Source: Onchocerca lupi (Eukaryota > Nematoda > Chromadorea > Rhabditida > Onchocercidae). Taken from it: a stretch of 64,000 bases of DNA. Positions 1-13,600 of the stretch are shown here, piece by piece. Under the pieces are notes generated by a model. That model was not told the origin of the DNA. It searched no databases and worked only from the letters and a program-made list of their open reading frames with translations. Within the stretch, counting starts at the first letter, position 1; every line of letters begins with the position of its first letter. The stretch is taken from contig JAOVVO010000007.1 of the NCBI GenBank assembly GCA_028564675.1, forward strand, positions 62,001 to 126,000. Direction: 5' to 3'. The position numbers and the translations under genes were made by a program.

Positions 1-708
1 AAAGAGAATGGCATCCATAAGCATTATACGCATTGTTCTTGATGTCTAGTAAATTAAATCAATTTCAATGGATTTATCTAAATAATCTATACGAGAGATA
101 ATTGAGCTCGCGTTTCATTAAATTTGAAATCAACGCAAAGTGAAAGAATTGTGAAAAACAGTATAATATAATCACGCAGTTAACTAGAAATATTTACAGA
201 AAGCTCTATCACATTCCTATGGGCTTCAGAATTTTACTCCTTCAACTGCACCTTTCATCTAATCATTAATTGAGAACTCTACAATTTTATTTAAATTCTC
301 GAAATGTACGTCGTCGAATATAATTTATAAGCAGTGAAAATGCGTCCGCCAAAAATGATCTCCCCTCCCCTCACCTCTCACGTAATACCGCACGTCCGAA
401 TCCTGAGCACACCACAACTCCACCCAGTCACTGCCAAATCACTGATGGCCAGTGTATTCGACAATGGCTTTCTCCTTATCGTATTATGAAACTTCGAGCG
501 TCTCACCGGAGATGACAGCTAATGGATCTTAGTTTCCTTGCGGGCCGTGAATACCGTGAACATTCTCAATTTTCATCAGTTTTCTAATTTCATGTGAAAT
601 AGTATGTCTTTACGTAAACTTTAAGTAGGCTTCACGTGAACTGACCTAAAGTTTTGCTTATCCGTTAACTTCTAGATTGGTTCACCTATGAAATACTGAT
701 ATTTTCAG
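1..708. other. Upstream region of YIPF4, no gene seen
   Basis: No open frame I can support. Bases of about 340-560 are clearly richer in G and C than the rest of the window (runs such as ctcccctcccctcacc) and lie just upstream of the YIPF4 homologue, so they probably include its promoter. They could also be the first exon or promoter of a gene running left off the window edge. I saw no coding signal on the minus strand here. Confidence 0.4.
701..708 (+). promoter_or_regulatory. Candidate spliced-leader acceptor of the YIPF4 gene
   Basis: A T-rich run ending in TTTCAG at 708 sits 6 nt before the ATG at 715. Nematode trans-splice acceptors have this form and usually lie very close to the start codon. 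No upstream exon is needed, because the protein begins normally at this ATG. Mapping spliced-leader reads would settle it. Confidence 0.6.
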
Positions 709-714
709 CTATAA

Positions 715-2899
715 ATGGATCCACCTCTGGTCGCATCACAAGATAAAATAAGAAATGAACATACAGCTGTAGATCTCAGTGCTATTGCTGCTGACATTCC
801 CGCGGATAATCTGGGTTTTTTTGATTCTGTTGAACACAGTAATCAAGAAGGAGGTATTTAATTTGCTTTTGTCCGTTGAGATATATGTTCAAAATGACCA
901 AGCAAGACATGTCTTTTTGCTTCAGATATTGTTACTTTGCATTGTATTTCTCTCTGGTTAAATACTTGACTTTTGACCCTAAGCATACATCATTCTTCAG
1001 ACATAACTCGATTGTTTAGTTCGTTTTAACTCGTCCCTTTTGTGCTGTATGAAATAGCTCTAGAAGCGTTGGCGTTTTGGATCCATTTTAGAAAAATATA
1101 TGATAAAAACGAGATAAAATATACGATAAAAAATTTGTAGTTTATCAACTACAAATTTTTTCTAGATTATAACATTTCGGGGACTATATCAACAACGAAC
1201 GTTGAGAGTTTTGGTGGAACCTATTATCGGAATATTATACAAGGTGGATATACCAGTCGTCTCCTTGAAAATCGAGGATTTGGTTGGCTTTTAGACGTTG
1301 ATGATGATATAGTCGACTTTCAAAAACCTTTATTGTAAGTATTATTTTTGTAGATTTCTGACAATTTTTCAATAACGCTATTTTTTACGTACTAACGAAT
1401 TAACAACATCCATTAGATTTTGTTAATTCATTAGTACGTAAAAATCTTTGCAACAGATTATGAAGCGATATGTGAGAGTTGTTTAATGAATTAGAGTGAA
1501 ACTACTTTTTGAGGACTTCACTTTCGATATTAATTATGCTTTTAATGAAAATGTCAATCTTTTAAACTATTCATGATTTTTCCTGTCTCAATATCCATTG
1601 CTTCTGAGAAAAAAAAAAAAGTGTTATAGTATTTAGAAGTGTTTTTCTTATTTGATGCTTTCACAAACTTTTTTTTTGCACTCATATTATCAAAGTCACT
1701 TTCAAAGCACCACTGTTTTTCAATTCGTGTTAAAATTCAGAGAAGAATTAGATATTGATTTATCGGATATCTATTATAAAGTGTGTTGTGTATTATTTCC
1801 GCTGCCTTATTTTCGACTGAAATTATGTATCGTTCGAGAATCGCCTGATTTCTGGGGACCATTATTTATTGTTTCAACCTATGCTTTATTATCATTGTAC
1901 GGACAGCTAAGTGTACGAGTTTTTTTAAAGAATAATTTTGATTGTCTGGCTAAGGAATCCAGTGTGTTCAAATTTAGGAACACTAAATAAAAATGAGAGA
2001 TTTGTGAAACTGGTACTTCAATAATCATTTTGCTAAGATCACAGTCAGATAGTAATTATCAGTTCTTTGGTTTTCATTTGCAATTAATTTTGCTGGATAT
2101 CAAACACAATTTCCCATCTAATGAATAAATAACGGGTAGGAACGAAGAGATATAAATTTATGTTTTGATCGATTATTTAAACCATATCTATTCATGAAGT
2201 TTTAGGTGCTTTCATGGATATTAACAATTTGGTTTATTGGATCATTTCTTGTATTTTTCTTAGCGCGAGCTCTTGGAGGAGAAGTCGGCTATGGTCAAGT
2301 GCTCGGTATTGTAGGTTATTGCCTCATACCTTTAGTCGTTGTAGGCTTAATTATTTCAGTTTTATCAAGGTTAATTTTTTTTTCAAGTGATTCAGTATAT
2401 TACCTAAGCATGTTTTTTGTGTACATTTGCTTTTCTTTACGTAATTTATGTCATTTATAGCTCTGATTTTATAATAACTGAAATTGCGAATTAAAACAAA
2501 ATGAAGGAATAAGCATTAAAAATGCTTGTTGTGCCAAACTTAAAAGTTAGTAAGTTTTCTTGTGCAAAAAGATATGTTGTGGATTGACTCTAAATCATCA
2601 ACTTTGTTATTATAGCAGAGAAGGTCAAGCAACTATCATTTCATCCATCCAAAAATAGAAGTTTTAATTGGATATGAATAACAATTTGCTTTTATGAATA
2701 GATTTGGGAAGAAATAATTTGAATTTTTTACAGGTTTCGGCTATTCTGTATAGTAATTGGTTGTTTCGGTGTTTTATGGTCTGTTTATAGTGCTGGTACA
2801 CTTCTCTGTGTTGAGGAATTACGTGGAAAACGTACTTTATTACTTTATCCAGTTCTTTTATTATATATTTATTTCTTCTCACTGTATTCAGGAGTGTGA
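715..2899 (+). CDS. YIPF4: YIPF4 homologue (Yip1-domain Golgi membrane protein)
   Basis: Five exons: 715-853, 1166-1334, 1741-1912, 2206-2369, 2734-2899 (TGA 2897-2899), giving 269 residues. The soluble acidic N-terminus carries the family signature RGFGWLLDVDDD (exon 2). It continues with ELDIDLSDIYYKV and ESPDFWGPL (exon 3), then the hydrophobic Yip1 domain with ARALGGEVGYGQVLG (exon 4) and the tail LLYPVLLLYIYFFSLYSGV (exon 5). These match vertebrate YIPF4 in order and spacing, and the length is close to the usual 240-270. Yip1-family proteins are multi-pass membrane proteins of the ER-Golgi system that act in vesicle traffic and Golgi organisation. All five junctions keep phase. The start is the first ATG after a probable spliced-leader acceptor at 708. 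Two introns contain perfect or near-perfect hairpins, listed separately. Confidence 0.95.
1129..1160. repeat. 13-bp hairpin against the 3' splice site of YIPF4 intron 1
   Basis: The arm at 1129-1141 is the exact reverse complement of 1148-1160, with a 6-nt loop. The right arm includes the pyrimidine-rich tract directly before the acceptor at 1161-1165, so the fold could hide the splice site. Confidence 0.7.
1382..1444. repeat. 24-bp near-perfect hairpin in YIPF4 intron 2
   Basis: The arm at 1382-1405 pairs with 1421-1444 with one mismatch (C/T difference, which a G-U pair tolerates on one strand) around a 15-nt loop. It begins about 47 nt after the 5' splice site of intron 2. Together with the intron 1 hairpin it brackets exon 2. 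Confidence 0.75.
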
Positions 2900-4900
2900 A
2901 GTTCCAAACTAAATTGCTATAGAAATGTGAAATTTTTTGAGTCAAGTTATTGTGAAGCATCATATTATCAAGTAATTATTAAACTCAAACTGTCATCAAA
3001 ATCTGCCACTAAAATCATGCTGTTCATATAATGAAGCTAATGTCTTCTACATTTTCACCATTTATGGTTTAAACTTTGAATGAGAAGTTTTGCTTGTTAG
3101 AGATATTTTTTGAAAGCGAGAGATGATTTTCTTGGTGCTCTTCATTTCCTCACTACAAATTATGTGATGAAATGATGTTATTGCAATGATTTATTGAAGG
3201 AACAATAATACCAGTCATAATAAAAAAAAAAAAAAAACTATCCTTAAATTGTAGCATCTCCTCTGCTTTTTATCTTTCATCACCAAATTCAAAAAGAAAG
3301 TAAAATGAACAAAATTTCAGTTTCGAAGAACATTATGTATATCTTGTTCTCGCTTTTCTTAAATGAAATGTATATTCTAAGAAAAACTTGTTTCCTTGCC
3401 TGCATGTGTAATGTAACAAGTAGAGCATTTCGTATGTAGGAATAGTGTTTCAGAGGTTCCTACAAGAAATCTGAAAAGATAACAGTTTAAAAATTGTCAT
3501 CTTTTAGTCGTCATTGGGAAAACTCAAAACCTGAATTAGTTGGGACTTTAAAAATGCCATGAGTTGCAAAGCAATTAGCCAATAATAATTCGAAAAATTC
3601 TGCTGAAGAAAGAAAGAAAACTAGGAGAAACTATTATCTTTTCTTTCCTTTCCTGTCTTTTAGATCTTAGATTCTTAACTTTACGCTTCGACTAGTGTAA
3701 GATATGTTTTTTGTTCAATATATTTCAAGTGACACTTAAGTTAAAAGACAAAAGAGGAAAATTTTCGAGTAGCTTGACATTCGTTTCCGAGTAGAATTCA
3801 ACTTTTTAAACTTTCATATATCGTAAATTCGTGCGGAATATTGTAGCGAATTTTAAAATTCGACAAGAGACAAAGAAAGTTGTTTCTTCCTCTGTGCATC
3901 ACAATAATTTCTGTGCTAACATCTAATCATCGTACTGTGTGAGAGTCCTTGAGATATTTTTAACCGGATTTGACGCCACAGCAACATACTTTTGATTGTC
4001 ACAAACTAACATGTTTACTCTCTCTTCTGTGGTGCTCATATCTTCTCTCCCATTTGTATTTTGTTCCTATTTTTTATCGTTTATTTTTGGATGAATTCAG
4101 CGTTTTTATGGTGACAAATAGTGAGTAGTGATTAAGTTGCATTTAATGAAAGCAATCTTAATAAATGAGTGTGTTTGTTTTTGATGTTATCCACATTGCT
4201 CTTATTAAATCGGTATAGATCAGTGACAGCTGCTTAATTCGATAAAACGACACAATTCAGATATGGGATACGCTTGATCGTTCTTTTGAAGCGGACTTTT
4301 TCAGATTATTTTTCGTTATGACGAAAAGACACTATGGAAGCAGCCATCTGGCTGATACCATATAAGCTGAAGTTAATGTTTATGAAAGTTCACATTTCTG
4401 CTCTTCGCTATTCATTCCAAGGATGTGATTACAATTTTAATTGTTCATTATTAAACAAAATAGCAAGATTACACCTAGGAGGATCGATTGGCCACTTATT
4501 TGAATTATTTATTTATTTCAATCTTTAAAGAAATCTGCAAGGCAGGTGACAAATTTTTCGCAGGAATCAGGAAGCAATATTGTTGGTGATGTGATATTAG
4601 GGCATTAAGTGCGAATTATTAGTGAATTATTTCCTCATGATAGCTTCCAAAAACATTCGTTCAGATGTATGACCGAAATATCACAAATACTTGCTGATCT
4701 GCAATTCGCAGCATTCCATTTTCACATTTCTACTATCTCAATGATTTCTTCTGATGATATCTCTGCACCTAATATTACGGAAGTTTGATTTCATTTTCAA
4801 AGAAATATCTACTATCTGCTCGACGAAGTCTGTTTAATACGGAACTAATTGAAAAAACATGAAATATTTATTTGAAGTGAATTTATTGCAGTCTTTATTT
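2900..4900. other. 3' flank of YIPF4 and intergenic DNA
   Basis: An AATAAA at 3219-3224, followed directly by a run of A, is a plausible polyadenylation signal for YIPF4. I see no supportable gene in the rest. A 64-codon frame at 4334-4528 lacks splice context or recognisable sequence. Confidence 0.4.
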
Positions 4901-4920
4901 TCAGGATAATTGCTATCACT

Positions 4921-6083
4921 ATGGTATTATTACTAATAGTAATGACAGTAATAAAAATCTGCCTAGCTGATAATCAGGAGATATCGGAATGTATGTGGAT
5001 TACTTGCCTCTTACCGAAAGTGTGTCAACGCATTAATAACATCGGTTGATTTTTGCTCATTATTTTCACATTTGCTGAAGCTTGATGAAAGCTACATATA
5101 TGTGTGTATATATTTATATACATATATACATTAAATGCATATTTTTTTCTTTCGTATCTCACATTTTTTTTGAATGATAATTTGAAAATTTGAAAAGAGT
5201 TAACAATTAAGAAAATTGTTCGGTGAACCACTTTGTTGACATCTTTCATTAATCTAGTCTGAATTCAAAAAAAAAAAAAGAGCATGTGCTATAAAATGGT
5301 TATTTGCAGTATCATGCGTTCTTCCGAAAGATACTATGGAAACAAAGATGGAAGTATCGTCGGAATCAATGTTATCAACTAGTTCGATAAATCCGATAAT
5401 CAAATCCGTCCTTCCGAAATCCTCTTTAGTGATTCCTAATATGTTTAAAGCAGAATCATTTTCATCTTCTGAAACTGCAACAGAACAGGGGCCGTTTCCA
5501 GATGGTGTACTAAAACAGGTTGATCTTAAAATATCTGAAGGAAGTTTTACTGTTAAAATGCTTCCAGAAATCTGCCGGCTTCCTGTTGTCACAGGACCTT
5601 GTTCCAAAGTAAAAGTATTGTGGTACTATAACTTTTTAAGAGGTCGATGTGAAAGATTCAGTTTCAGGTAATAATTTTCATTACTTTATGCTTTTTATCG
5701 GAATTCCAATGTCTAAACTATGCGGAAATCAATGTTTAGTACTTGGTGTTTCCATCACCGATAATGGATTTCTGCGAATGAATATCTGCTGCATTCTTAA
5801 AATTTTGAATCGGCCCGTTAGAGGATGGATGATTCAAAATTTCAAAAAAAAAAAAGAAAAAAAAAATGAAATCATCCGTTTAAGACGATCTCACTTTTTT
5901 TGATCCGAGAATGCCACTATAAAAAAGTGATAGTCCTTTATGAAATTTCCTTCTATCACTGCTGATAAATTATCAGATTACTTCGAATTAAAAAGCCATA
6001 TTCAGTGTTATTTCAGTGGTTGTGGCAATGCGAATCATTTCTACAGTCGGAAAGAATGCGAAGAAACTTGCCTGGTGGAATAG
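4921..6083 (+). CDS. Secreted single-domain Kunitz (BPTI-type) protein
   Basis: Three exons: 4921-4990, 5310-5667, 6017-6083 (TAG), 164 residues. A TTTTCAG acceptor ends at 4904, 16 nt before the ATG, so trans-splicing is likely. Residues 1-16 are a hydrophobic signal peptide ending CLA. Residues 24-110 are Ser/Pro/Lys-rich and probably disordered. A C-terminal Kunitz domain holds six cysteines at residues 112, 121, 137, 145, 157 and 161. Spacing is 8, 15, 7, 11 and 3; the family norm is 8, 15, 7, 12, 3, so one residue is missing after the fourth cysteine (CGNANHF where CGGN.NNF is usual). The P1 residue after the second cysteine is Ser, not Lys or Arg, so classical trypsin inhibition is unlikely. 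Kunitz proteins act outside the cell as protease inhibitors or matrix parts; the target here is unknown. Confidence 0.87.
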
Positions 6084-7675
6084 TCCAATAGATTCATTGG
6101 CTCTTAATATCCTATTACTTTTGTTAAAAGACTCCAGTAATTCAAATTTTAAATGTTTATTCACTCATCATCTCTCTAGTAAGACTCATTCTATTCAGTT
6201 TTTAAGAACATAAAAGTGATGATCTCACGCTTGATCAATAACATCCTTTTTCTCTATCGATATTAATAAAATTATCGTTACCAATGATTTCTGGAAGATC
6301 TCCAGAACCTTGCTTGGATTTCAATATTCTTTTAATAAGTGTTTTGGTTACACTTGATGACATTAACTTAATATCTTAAATGAAATGAATTGTTCTTTTC
6401 TCGTTTTGTATATTATTACTTTTTTAAATGTAGGAGTGCGTTAACACATTAACTTTCATATTGACGTGTCGAAATACTGACGTAATTTATTTCTTTTTGG
6501 GCCAAAAATGAAATTTATTACTGAAATGCAGACACTGAATCCACATTTTTCTTGAAAAATATTATATGATTTCAAGAAATAAAAAATCATTCAAACAGAA
6601 CTTTTCAATATAAGAAATATCAAAAATACAAAAAAAGGAAAACGCACATTGGGAAAATATTGTAAAGCAAATTTGATTTAAACAGTGGCATCATTGACGG
6701 ACAGCAAAACTGAAGCGTATCTATATCAAAAATATAATAATGCGGGATTTTTTAATTTGATTTAAATTAACACAGTTTTTTCATATCATCTTTAATATAG
6801 GAGCACGCATACTTATACTTTCTTAAACTACAGATGGAAAAACTTTGTTTTGCGCAGATTTTCATAAGTGACTAGTGATTTAGGTTTGATCTTATCGAAA
6901 AAATTGAAAAATTTTTAAAAATACTCACTGAATGCTTCTCTTGTACTTAAAGATGCTCATACTTCTTTTATCTGTGAATCATCTTAAAAATTTGAATAAT
7001 GAACTTGATGGATAAATAAAAGGAAGATAAATACTTTGGAGATGGATCAAAAAAGTGGAGAGAGAAATCTAATATAAAGTTTTTATGCTCACTGCTGTTG
7101 ACTAGCATTTAAGGCAATAAATTACCTACTTAAGGAATGATTTTCAAATTTCAAGTCAGACATTATATTTCATGAAAAACCACTAAATTTTGCTGCTTTT
7201 TCAAGTACGATGTTCTGAATTATTTGCAAAAATGATAAGAATTTAAGAAATTAGAAGAAGAACAACAAAATAGGAGTAACTGAATAAAGTACCAAGAAGG
7301 ACAGAGAACATCAAACTACAATAGGAATAACCTGAATGAGTCATACTAGAATCAAAATTTATAATTTTCTTAATCTTGATTTCCATCCTGAGCTGCTAGA
7401 AGATAACAGATTTGATGAAACGTAATCAATTTAATCAAATGCAGGTGAAATGAAAAGGAAGTAGAAAAATTAATTACATTGCAACCTACAAAACCACATA
7501 CTTTGATCTAGAATCATTTTGCACATGCTTAAATAAATCTGAAAGCATTAAATTTTGTCACGTTGAATCAAATTGAATTAGACCGGATTTTGCTGAATTC
7601 AGATTCTAAAGTTTGAATTGATTCTGGATGATGCATTTCCCACAAACAATGCAGAATTTCAGAATATTCATTTAG
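6084..7675. other. Convergent intergenic region
   Basis: This lies between the stop of the single-Kunitz gene (+) and the 3' end of the CaaX gene (-). AATAAA at 6265-6270 (+) is a candidate poly(A) signal for the Kunitz gene. No other gene is seen. Confidence 0.4.
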
Positions 7676-7681
7676 TTTATT
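7676..7681 (-). terminator. Candidate poly(A) signal of the CaaX gene
   Basis: AATAAA on the minus strand, 16 nt after the stop codon at 7697-7699. That implies a very short 3' UTR. Confidence 0.5.
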
Positions 7682-7696
7682 ATTTGTAATAAAAAT

Positions 7697-10600
7697 TCAT
7701 AATATGGTGCATCGTCGGGTTTGCTGCTGTTGTCCATCACCACTTTTTTGTTTCATTGTATCCGTCTTACTTTTTTGACTTGCCGCTTCCTGTTGAAATA
7801 TATTTTTGAAAGTTTTCGAATAATCTTTATCAAATCTCTTTTAAATTATAACACACCAACTTGTTATCATACCATATCGAAATGAGTTTCGAAGAAGTTT
7901 GCATAGTAAAATTGCCATTACAGAAAACGTTCATCATTCTTGCAATTTTTTTCAGAGCAAGACTATCAGTTTTTCAGTGATATTCAATTTTTCTAGCTCC
8001 AGTGAATATCTGACAAATGGTATAAATTATTCAATTGTTACTCTTGATAAATTATAAAGTTTCTGGAGTAATTTGGATACAAACTAACAGATTTTGATTC
8101 TATTGTTGATAGAATCGGGTGTACTCTTTCCTTCTGAGTTCCAGGTTTTTGAATCTGAGTTATGCGTGTTTTTTGAGGCTCAGGCTGCTGTTCAGGCTCC
8201 TGCGTCGTATCACGTTTTTCATTTTTATCCGCTGCCACTTCAGCTTGTTCCTGGATGGTTGATATTTCGATACTAAACCAGTAAGCAATTTTAGTAGTAT
8301 TCATAAATGCTAAGTGACCAATAAACTTACAAAATGAACACAAAAAGTAAATGGGTTAAATTAACTCACTAACTTTCAGTGCGGACTTAAAGCTTACATC
8401 CGAGTAATCAGATTTCGAAATTTCGACTGGGAATACGAATGAACCATGATGAATTAGAAAAAATTTCGTAGAAAAAATGAAAAGTTGGACAACATAAATT
8501 TCCAAAAAAATCATAATTTAAGAAGAAAATATTATTCAAGATAAATGCGAAAAATTCTTTTTCATAAGTTTGGTTTAATTTTAAATTCTCAAATTTCCGG
8601 ACCAGAAATTGGTATTTGAATTAAAAAATGCTTAGAAAGTTTGAAACTCAGCTACTTACTTCTGTTTCGTTTTATTTTTTGATTTGAGTTCATCTTTTTC
8701 GATTTCAGGGCTTGTAATCTCTTGAACCGACGTTTCGATTCCCTAAACATTTTTTGCAATACAATATACGATATTGTTACTATCTTAATAATCGAAACAA
8801 CTCCTTGATCTTAATGATCTTTCTCATCTGGAACATAAGCATAGATTAGCAAAAACATTGCTAGAAACTTAGCAGAAGGGCAGGAAAAAATTGAAACAGT
8901 GCAGGATGATATAGGAGTGCATAAAGTTCTTGCAAGGCTCTATAAAATCAATAATAAACACAGTTAACAGAATGAGCGATAGTAGCATTTAATCAATTTC
9001 ATTTTTCAATAATTCAAAATTCTCAAATATTTGCAACAAATTCAAGTATAAATTTAAGTTATATTGGATCTGTATGTATGTATTTTTTTTCTGGACTTTC
9101 CATAATATCATAAATCAATCCAGCACACATCATACGAACTAAATCTTCTAATTACCAAACAAAACAAAAACAAACTGGGTAATGGATGAACGAATCAAAT
9201 AACAGAAATCTTGGAAATCTAAAATTCCTTTTTGTTTCTCGATTGTATGAAGAATTTTCATGATTTAGAGATTCTAAGTAAGACGGTGGATTTTGAACTA
9301 AGTCTTTGGGTTTTTTCACTTTTCAAAAAAATTGCACTACGAAAAATTTTGGAAAGAAATTAAAAAATAAACAGAAATATGGGAAAGAAAATAGTAGAAA
9401 TAAAAAACAAAAAAAAAAAACTTGAAAATACCCTTAATGAATGCTGTCCCATAGCTTTGGCTTCTTCTGCAAGAATCATTTCAATAGATTTTTTCTTCGG
9501 TGGTACTGGTGGCGGCACATTTTTGGGTGATGGTAACACGGAGACTGTATTTTCTGATGATAATGGTGGCGCATGATTAGGTGGACCACCAAGATTTACA
9601 GATTTTTCTGCGAAATTTGTCTTTGCAGACTAAAATTGTTTGCTTTTTTTTCTTCGTATTTTCTTTTTATTTTTAAATGCGAATGACATAATTTTATATG
9701 TTCAAGGAAGTTGTTATTCCAAGATTAAATGTTATTTTCATAGCATTACATAACTGAACAATCATTTATTGCTCTTCTTGAACTATTAATGTTCTAGGAA
9801 AGATAATATGTAGTGCATGAGAAAAACCATTATTTAGAAAAAAAAAAAAGTCAGAAATCCCTAATGTCAAACACAGCTAATAATTTTCCATTTTATAAAT
9901 AAAATTGATCATGATAATCTTGCACGCTTTCTTGTGCTAAATTTTTAAAAATAACTTTTTAAAATTGTTCAATTAACGGAAATTTTGATTTCCAGGCTCA
10001 ATTCTGGAAAAAAGCTGTCAGTCGTCTTTATTTCCTTTTCAGTGCTCTTCCTCTTCAAATTCTCAGGTGATAACAAAAAAAAAAAAAGTAAGCAAAGCAA
10101 AAAGAAAATTTAAGGAAAAAAGCTTGGAATTAAAGTAAAAAATTAAGAGAGCCAAGAAAAGAAAAGCCAGTTATAAAATTCTATGAAAATGCGGAAAAAA
10201 ATTACGAAACAGCTAAAGCAAAAAACGGAAAGCTCTTACAAAGAAAGCAAACTGGAAGTTGTAAGAGAAGTTCAGACTAGCTGAGCTGCATCTTAAGTTA
10301 AAGAAATGATTGAAACTCAAAGCACTATTGGTGAATTAATATCAGGTGGAATAGCAATAATTTTGACGAAAATCTACTGCGAAGAACTATTGTGTGATAA
10401 ACCTGAAATTTTGATTCAGTTTTCTCTTGTACTGGTTTGATTTCCGCTTCTATGATTGTTTTATCTTGATCATCGACTTTCATCGGAACAGTTGTTTGTA
10501 ATGTGCTCTCGAGAGCAACTGGAGTCATCGAGAATTCAAGGCTCTCTTCTGGAGTTGATGATTGGAACGACGAAGGAATAGTATTGCTTGAAGGAAATTC

Positions 10601-13600
10601 AAACATTTTGTTCATATTTACCGCAACCTGTAATCCATTCCATTATTCTTCGATGACCGATTATTTTTATAACTATTAAATCTGTTCACTTCGAAATGCA
10701 TGCTATTTAAAGACCTTTACTGTATTATATAAAATATGAACTAAAAAACTTGGGCAGCCATTTAAACAGTATATGTATTGGTACACTTGTACTGCATGCA
10801 TCTAAGTATTGTCAAAGTTACTGCAAACATATAATGATCTTCAGTTTTTCCAAATAGCTAATGTAATAAAAATAATTTACCACGCGCAGTTATGTCATAA
10901 ATACTTCTAATGTGCACTTCAATCAAATATTTATATCAATGAATAATTGAAGATAAAATCTTCAACTTCCAATGAACTGAAGTTCACCTCTAGATAAAAA
11001 TCGTTCGAAGTTTAACTCGAATCTCCTACTAGAATTAATGATAATCTGACATCGTTTCCTCTTTAGCATTTTAGGAGAATCATAAAGAGAGAGAAATATT
11101 AGATGTAATATTTAGTTTAGTGCAAATAAAATTAAAAATTAAAACTAAAGCAAATGAAAAGATGGTTATTCAGATTACCATATATGGGACTTATTGTATG
11201 TAGTAGGAAGATATGGCTTGAAATCAAAAACTTAACCTCATCAGTAAAGTGCGCAACATTTTCTTTGGAATGCAGTGGATCTGGTATCGGCTTGATCTCA
11301 AGCTCAGTTTTCTCTTTGTCGGTAGATTTCCCAAAAACAAAGCTTGATTCCAGTGTTACTTCACTGGAATGCTTAAATTCTGGTTCCTAAAAGTTACTAT
11401 TATTTTGAAGTTGTATGAAATTGATATAGGACAGGTACAAGAAATAGCTTTCCCATAACTGTAAAGATGAAAATTGCCTGAATCAATTTTATAAAACAGT
11501 TTCTTCATAATGTTTTCATCCTAAAGCTAGATTAGATCATGAAAAATTTAAAAGTTTACTTCAAAGTATTAAAATGAAAAAAAAAGAATCGTATTATTAA
11601 TGAACGATGTATATTTGCATATCGCATTTGATGATACATGTAACTGTATGTTTTCATCCGAATCAATTTGTGCAGGAAAAACTGAAACCTTGTTCTGTCC
11701 AGGAATAGGTGGAAGTTGTGGTGAGGCGTTAGCTGATTTTTGCTCCTCGTCTCCAATAATTCGCCTACAAATACAATGAGAAAAAATGAATAAAAAGTAA
11801 GTAAAATACATTACATTAAATTTATCTATTCTATTTAAAGGAGAAATCATAGACAAACTGTCACAGTATCGACTGGATCGATTGGCAGCAAAGAAACAAC
11901 TACAAATCGAAAATATATGAATCAGAAAACCAACGTTTCAGATTTGCTACCACTAGTTGCCGTGCTGCCATCATTTAGATCAATCATAACATCATGAAGT
12001 TCCTTTCTTTCTTTTTCCTGCAAAATTATTCAAATTTTCTCAATATTTTCACCATTTTAAGGCAAATTATAAATTAAATAATTTGAAAATATGGATGATG
12101 TTCAATTCTAGATTATTTAGAAGTGAAATTGATGTGCAATGAAAAATTTTCAAATCTAATAGAACGGAAAGATCAATTTATTTGCGATAATTTTTCACCT
12201 ACCGATGCAAAATTAGGATCATTAATAAGTGATTTTGTTTGATCGATAATTTACAATTCATTAAATTTATGGGTTCATTAGTTATTTCGAACCAAAAAAT
12301 TTTTGATAAGACAATAATTCATCGAATTCTATCCAAAATTTTACTTTATTCTTCCTGATTTTCTTTCGTTGTATGGTAATTTATAAATATTCCTGCTCAT
12401 CTCTTTACCCATCTAACTGCTTTCTACGATCTTTTAACCCAGACTGAATTTGATTTATTGCAAATCAGAAAACGAGAAACAGAATCAAAAGTAGGTTGTT
12501 AAATTAGAGGTAAACTTCATGAATATCTTAATTCTTCTCATTTAACATTCTTTGTAAAATAACAAATTTATTTAAATAACGTCTAAATTACACAGTATTA
12601 ATGATAAATCGAAAAATAAAGCAGAAGAAATTTTGTTATCTTTAGTATAGTACTCCTCGCTTATTGCTAATCAGATTTTTTTTCTTTTTTTTTTTTTCGA
12701 AAGCGAATGAAAGGAACAAGCAACTGAAAACAATTTCATTTTTTTAAAAGCTTTAAGCTTTCCCAATATTTAAAATTGCCAACAAAAAAACGTCTGCCGG
12801 AAAAAATAGATTCTTCATAATGAAACTGGTAAAATAAAAAACTGCATTTAGAATCTGAAAAACAATAGAATAAATATTAGCAAGAAGAAAGGAAGTCAAA
12901 TTTTAAGAAATGAATTGTACTATCCAGATGAATAAGAGCTAAGTACTGAATTTCATCCAAGAATTAGGAATTAGAATTAAGGAATAAGAATATAAGAATC
13001 AAATGACGCTAGAATAAATTAAACAATAAAGCTGCATGCCCTCTACTGGTGTAGTAACCCCAAAACAACAACTAATATTAATGATAAGAAGAGAAAAGTT
13101 GAAAAAAGTGAGTATTTTCATGTGCTAGGAATGAATTAGAACGAAATTTCCGCTAATTGTAATCCAGAACCTTGAAATTAGAATTCCAAGATTAAAAAAA
13201 AAAAAAAGAAAAAACACATGTTGGGTAATTACAAAATGAAGAATGAAAGCAAACGATATGAGCGTTGAAAAGTATTGATAATGATTCTATGCGCATATTA
13301 AGGTTCAGGTTCATTTTCTACTCCGCTTTCTTAATTTTTTTGTTTATAATTTAAGAAGAATTTCGATTACTCATCTCCTATTTCTACATTTGCTAAATTT
13401 GTAAATTTTGGCTTTTTTGAAACATTTTGGTCTGTAAATGTCCATCATAATCGATCCACTTGATCTCTGTTTGAAGACTTTGTTTTTTTTTTTTTAACAA
13501 TTTTTGCATATTTGATAAACAACAATTGAGAAGAAAGGAACTAAAATTGTAGAATTGTTTATATATTCTTAAGAAATTATGCTTGTAATTTATATCAGAA

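Noticed and set aside
5254..5607. 117-codon minus-strand frame
   Set aside because: Antisense to exon 2 of the single-Kunitz gene.
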